64,000 nt of DNA from Pseudomonas lurida. Lineage in GTDB: Bacteria; Pseudomonadota; Gammaproteobacteria; Pseudomonadales; Pseudomonadaceae. The position numbers and the translations under genes were made by a program. The notes under the pieces are model-generated. The model searched no databases. It saw only the letters and a program-made list of their open reading frames with translations, and was not told where the DNA came from. The first letter of the stretch is position 1. Every line of letters begins with the position of its first letter. This document shows positions 61,489 through 64,000 of the stretch, piece by piece. Where the stretch lies: contig NZ_PDJB01000001.1 in assembly GCF_002563895.1 (NCBI RefSeq), positions 4,881,501 to 4,945,500 on the forward strand, read 5' to 3'.

Positions 61489-63180
61489 TTACTTTTTCAG
61501 GCCCAACTTCTTCAACTCTTCATCACGCAACTCACGCCGCAGGATCTTGCCCACGTTGGTGGTTGGCAATGCGTCGCGGAATTCCACGGCCTTGGGCACC
61601 TTGTAGGCGGTGACGTTGGCGCGCATGTGCTCCATCACCTGGTCCTTGGTGAGGGTCGCGCCCGGCTTGACCACGATAAACAGCTTGATGTGCTCCCCGG
61701 ACTTCTCGTCCGGCACACCGATGGCCGCGCACTGCAGCACGCCCGGCAGGCCTGCCAGCACGTCCTCCAGTTCGTTCGGGTACACGTTGAAGCCCGAGAC
61801 CAGGATCATGTCCTTCTTGCGGTCGACGATGCGCATGTAGCCGTCAGGCTGGATGATGGCGATGTCACCGGTCTTGAGCCAGCCTTCGCTGTCGAGCATT
61901 TCGTCGGTGGCGTCCTGGCGCTGCCAGTAGCCTTTCATCACTTGGGGGCCCTTGACGCACAGCTCGCCGGTCTCACCCAATGCGAGTTCGGTACCGTCGT
62001 CGGCGATAACTTTGCACACGGTCGACGGCACCGGGATGCCGATGGTGCCGATCTGGATATGCTGGATCGGGTTCACGGTGGCCACCGGGCTGGTTTCGGT
62101 CATGCCGTAGCCTTCGCAGATGCCACAACCGGTCACGGCCTTCCAACGCTCGGCCGCCGCCAACTGCAGGGCCATGCCGCCCGACAGGGTGACTTTCAGC
62201 GCGGAGAAGTCCAGCTTGCGGAACGCCTCGTTGTTGCACAGCGCCACGAACAGGGTGTTCAAGCCGACAAAGCCGCTGAACTTCCACTTCGACAGTTCCT
62301 TGACCATCGCCGGCAGGTCGCGCGGGTTACTGATCAGGATGTTGTGGTTGCCGATCAGCATCATCGCCATGCAATGAAAGGTGAACGCGTAGATGTGGTA
62401 CAGCGGCAGCGGCGTGATCAGGATCTCGCAACCTTCGTTGAGGTTGGAACCCATCAGCGCCTTGCATTGCAGCATGTTGGCGACCAGGTTGCGGTGGGTG
62501 AGCATCGCGCCCTTGGCCACGCCGGTAGTGCCGCCGGTGTATTGCAGCACGGCCACGTCACCGCTGGCCGGGCTGGCGTCGCTGACCGGTTGACCGTGCC
62601 CCTTGGCCAGCACGTCGTTGAACTTGATCGCCTTGGGCAGGTGGTAAGCCGGGACCATTTTCTTCACGTACTTGATGACGCTGTTGATCAGCAGACGCTT
62701 GAGTGGCGGCAACAGGTCGGCGACTTCAGTGACGATCACGTGCTTGACGGCGGTCTTGGGCACGACCTTTTCCGCCAGGTGCGCCATGTTGGCCAGGCAC
62801 ACCAGGGCCTTGGCGCCGGAGTCGTTGAATTGGTGTTCCATTTCCCGCGCGGTGTACAGCGGGTTGGTGTTGACCACGATCAGGCCGGCGCGGATGGCAC
62901 CGAACACAGCGACCGGGTACTGGAGGACATTGGGCAGTTGCACGGCGATTCGATCGCCGGGCTTCAAGTCAGTGTGCTGTTGCAGGTACGCGGCGAAGGC
63001 GCCGGACAATTCGTACAATTCACCGTAGGTGATCGTCTTGCCCAGGTTGCTGAAAGCCGGTTTGTTGGCGAAGCGCTGGCAGGACTGCTTCAGTACCGCC
63101 TGAATATTCGGATACTCGTCTGGATTGATTTCTGCAGCAATCCCGGCGGGGTACTTATCCTTCCAAAAGTCTTCGTTCAT
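61489..63180 (-). CDS. fadD2: Long-chain fatty acid--CoA ligase
   Basis: Activates exogenous fatty acids to acyl-CoA at the inner face of the membrane for beta-oxidation. The 563-residue protein is a complete ANL enzyme: the P-loop YTGGTTGVAKGAMLTHRN near 212-230, GYGMTETSP near 360, and the fatty-acyl-CoA signature [25 protein letters not shown] near 440-465. Start from GAGGAG. It is arranged fadD1 then fadD2 in tandem, as in Pseudomonas aeruginosa. A REP pair lies between the two; the gene order puts it as the second of the two. Confidence 0.95.
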   Translation of the reverse strand: MNEDFWKDKYPAGIAAEINPDEYPNIQAVLKQSCQRFANKPAFSNLGKTITYGELYELSGAFAAYLQQHTDLKPGDRIAVQLPNVLQYPVAVFGAIRAGLIVVNTNPLYTAREMEHQFNDSGAKALVCLANMAHLAEKVVPKTAVKHVIVTEVADLLPPLKRLLINSVIKYVKKMVPAYHLPKAIKFNDVLAKGHGQPVSDASPASGDVAVLQYTGGTTGVAKGAMLTHRNLVANMLQCKALMGSNLNEGCEILITPLPLYHIYAFTFHCMAMMLIGNHNILISNPRDLPAMVKELSKWKFSGFVGLNTLFVALCNNEAFRKLDFSALKVTLSGGMALQLAAAERWKAVTGCGICEGYGMTETSPVATVNPIQHIQIGTIGIPVPSTVCKVIADDGTELALGETGELCVKGPQVMKGYWQRQDATDEMLDSEGWLKTGDIAIIQPDGYMRIVDRKKDMILVSGFNVYPNELEDVLAGLPGVLQCAAIGVPDEKSGEHIKLFIVVKPGATLTKDQVMEHMRANVTAYKVPKAVEFRDALPTTNVGKILRRELRDEELKKLGLKK

Positions 63181-63221
63181 GGAAGCCCACTCCTCAGCGA
63201 CGTCAGCGACGCGAATTCATC

Positions 63222-63238
63222 ATCGCATTTGATGCGAT
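63222..63238. promoter_or_regulatory. Inverted repeat upstream of fadD2
   Basis: ATCGCAT-TTG-ATGCGAT, perfect seven-base arms with three bases between, 41 bases before the fadD2 start; a candidate operator for a fatty-acid responsive regulator. It does not match the PsrA motif I remember. Confidence 0.5.
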
Positions 63239-63461
63239 TATTATTGGTGTATGTTTTTTTAGGTGAATCTGGCGCTTTCAAGCAGGCCGAGACGTCACAA
63301 AGCGCGCCGAGAGTAGCAGCTTTGCCAAGGGCCGCCTAGAGCCAAAGGGGGGGCCTACAGTCATAATCACGACTGTCCTACAATAATTGGTCACGGTTTA
63401 AACGTCGCTGAAATTCCCCCGCCAAAGGCTCTGGAATGGGCCTTACAGACCAATAAAAAAC

Positions 63462-63555
63462 AATGTGGGAGCTGGCTTCCCTGCGATTGCGATCTGTCAG
63501 CCGATACATCTAGCGACTGAAACACCGTTATCGCAGGCAAGCCAGCTCCCACATT
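63462..63555. repeat. REP doublet (REPIN-like) between fadD1 and fadD2
   Basis: AATGTGGGAGCTGGCTTCCC at the left and GCAGGCAAGCCAGCTCCCAC at the right, inverted, with about 45 bases between. Confidence 0.85.
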
Positions 63556-63572
63556 GTTTACCGCCTTTCACA

Positions 63573-64000
63573 TCAGGCGATGTCGCGCAGCTCCCTGCGC
63601 AGAATCTTGCCCACTGGCGTCATCGGCAACGACTCGCGCAACACAATATGCTTGGGCACCTTGTACCCCGTGAAGTTGGTCTTGCAGTACGCCTTCAACT
63701 CCTCGAGGCTCACGCCTTGCGCACGCGCCACCACGAACAGCTTCACCGCCTCCCCCGTGCGGTCATCCGGCACGCCGATCACAGCACAATTGGCCACGGC
63801 CGGGTGGGCCATCACCACGTCTTCGATCTCGTTGGGGTAGACGTTGAAGCCCGAGACGATGATGAGGTCTTTCTTGCGGTCGACGATGCGCACGAAGCCA
63901 TCGTCGTCGATCACGGCGATGTCACCAGTCTTCAGCCAGCCCTCGACGTCCAGCGCTTCGGCCGTGGCGGCCGGTTGCTGCCAGTAGCCTTTCATCACCT
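63573..64000 (-). CDS. fadD1: Long-chain fatty acid--CoA ligase, C-terminal part (gene runs off the window)
   Basis: The last 142 codons of a second acyl-CoA ligase. The visible part includes [27 protein letters not shown] and [20 protein letters not shown], the C-terminal subdomain with the hinge and the conserved [13 protein letters not shown]ys motif. It closely resembles the end of the neighbouring FadD2, so it is a tandem paralogue. The 5' part lies beyond position 64000. Confidence 0.92.
   Translation of the reverse strand, partial: VMKGYWQQPAATAEALDVEGWLKTGDIAVIDDDGFVRIVDRKKDLIIVSGFNVYPNEIEDVVMAHPAVANCAVIGVPDDRTGEAVKLFVVARAQGVSLEELKAYCKTNFTGYKVPKHIVLRESLPMTPVGKILRRELRDIA

Larger units (their letters stand above)
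63181..63572. other. Intergenic region between fadD1 and fadD2
   Basis: 392 bases holding an inverted repeat 41 bases upstream of fadD2 (63222-63238), a GGTTTAAACG palindrome (63395-63404) and a REP doublet (63462-63555). No gene seen. fadD2 must have its own promoter here. Confidence 0.5.

Noticed and set aside
61474..63339. 621-codon plus-strand frame opposite fadD2
   Set aside because: Antisense shadow of a high-GC gene; translated composition is His/Gln/Val-rich with no motif.
1..64000. CRISPR arrays, tRNA or rRNA genes, insertion sequences
   Set aside because: No regularly spaced direct repeats, cloverleaf sequences, rRNA sequences or transposase-like frames were recognised. The repeated GTGGGAGC units are REP elements, not CRISPR repeats.

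Overview
The window reads as chromosomal DNA of a fluorescent pseudomonad, probably the Pseudomonas fluorescens group. The codon use is GC-rich, the proteins look like pseudomonad families (AcsA, NrdB, DUF2790, FadD2/FadD1, PACE, CsbD), and many intergenic gaps carry the GTGGGAGCTGGCTTGCCTGC-type REP sequences typical of that group. I saw no rRNA, tRNA, CRISPR, prophage or insertion sequence. All assignments come from reading translations and DNA motifs by eye; no database search was run.

Layout. 0-5.5 kb: acetyl-CoA synthetase (acs), a DUF2790 secreted protein, nrdB without nrdA next to it, a broken HNH nuclease, and a HAD phosphatase. 5.6-12.2 kb: a LysR regulator divergent from an argininosuccinate-lyase paralogue, a polar amino acid ABC transporter (permease, ATPase, binding protein) and an MFS carrier, which looks like a catabolic or uptake locus. 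12.2-18 kb: a CoiA-like zinc protein of unknown role, a small HTH gene behind a LexA-type box, an amidase with a core-less amidase-like partner, and a metallo-beta-lactamase-fold hydrolase divergent from a TetR regulator with a perfect palindrome between them. 18-21.5 kb: a MASE2-GGDEF cyclase, a BdlA-like PAS-PAS chemoreceptor and a DUF1003 protein. 21.4-29.3 kb: a LysR regulator divergent from a CTP-synthase-like amidotransferase coupled to a monooxygenase-fold protein, then GlpQ, remnants of an AraC regulator, a PepSY protein, a GAF histidine kinase, a 5'-truncated chemoreceptor and a ZntB/CorA-type transporter.

29.5-45.2 kb: a Pit phosphate transporter, a pxpABC-like 5-oxoprolinase operon, and a stretch with five LysR genes interleaved with two SDR oxidoreductases and a PACE efflux pump. 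Next comes an ECF42-type sigma-factor operon (NTF2-like, DGPF, SRPBCC, sigma) with a matching autoregulatory promoter, followed by small enzymes. 45.4-53 kb: AlaC, then the gluconate module gntP, gntK and gntR with three matching operator palindromes, a GST, a uronate-dehydrogenase-like enzyme and an MFS carrier. 53-64 kb: an uncharacterised protein behind a long palindrome and a sigma-54-type promoter, a second BdlA-like receptor, LysR/GST, a lysine-rich miniprotein, GNAT, an exported methyltransferase-fold protein, peptide deformylase with a BrkB-family membrane protein, CsbD, and fadD2 followed by the 3' part of fadD1, which runs off the window.

Most of the window is ordinary core and accessory metabolism. 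The parts that deserve a second look are the SOS-box HTH gene with its zinc-protein neighbour, the split amidase pair, the sigma-54/palindrome orphan, the amidotransferase that has lost its catalytic histidine, and the complete ECF42 unit.
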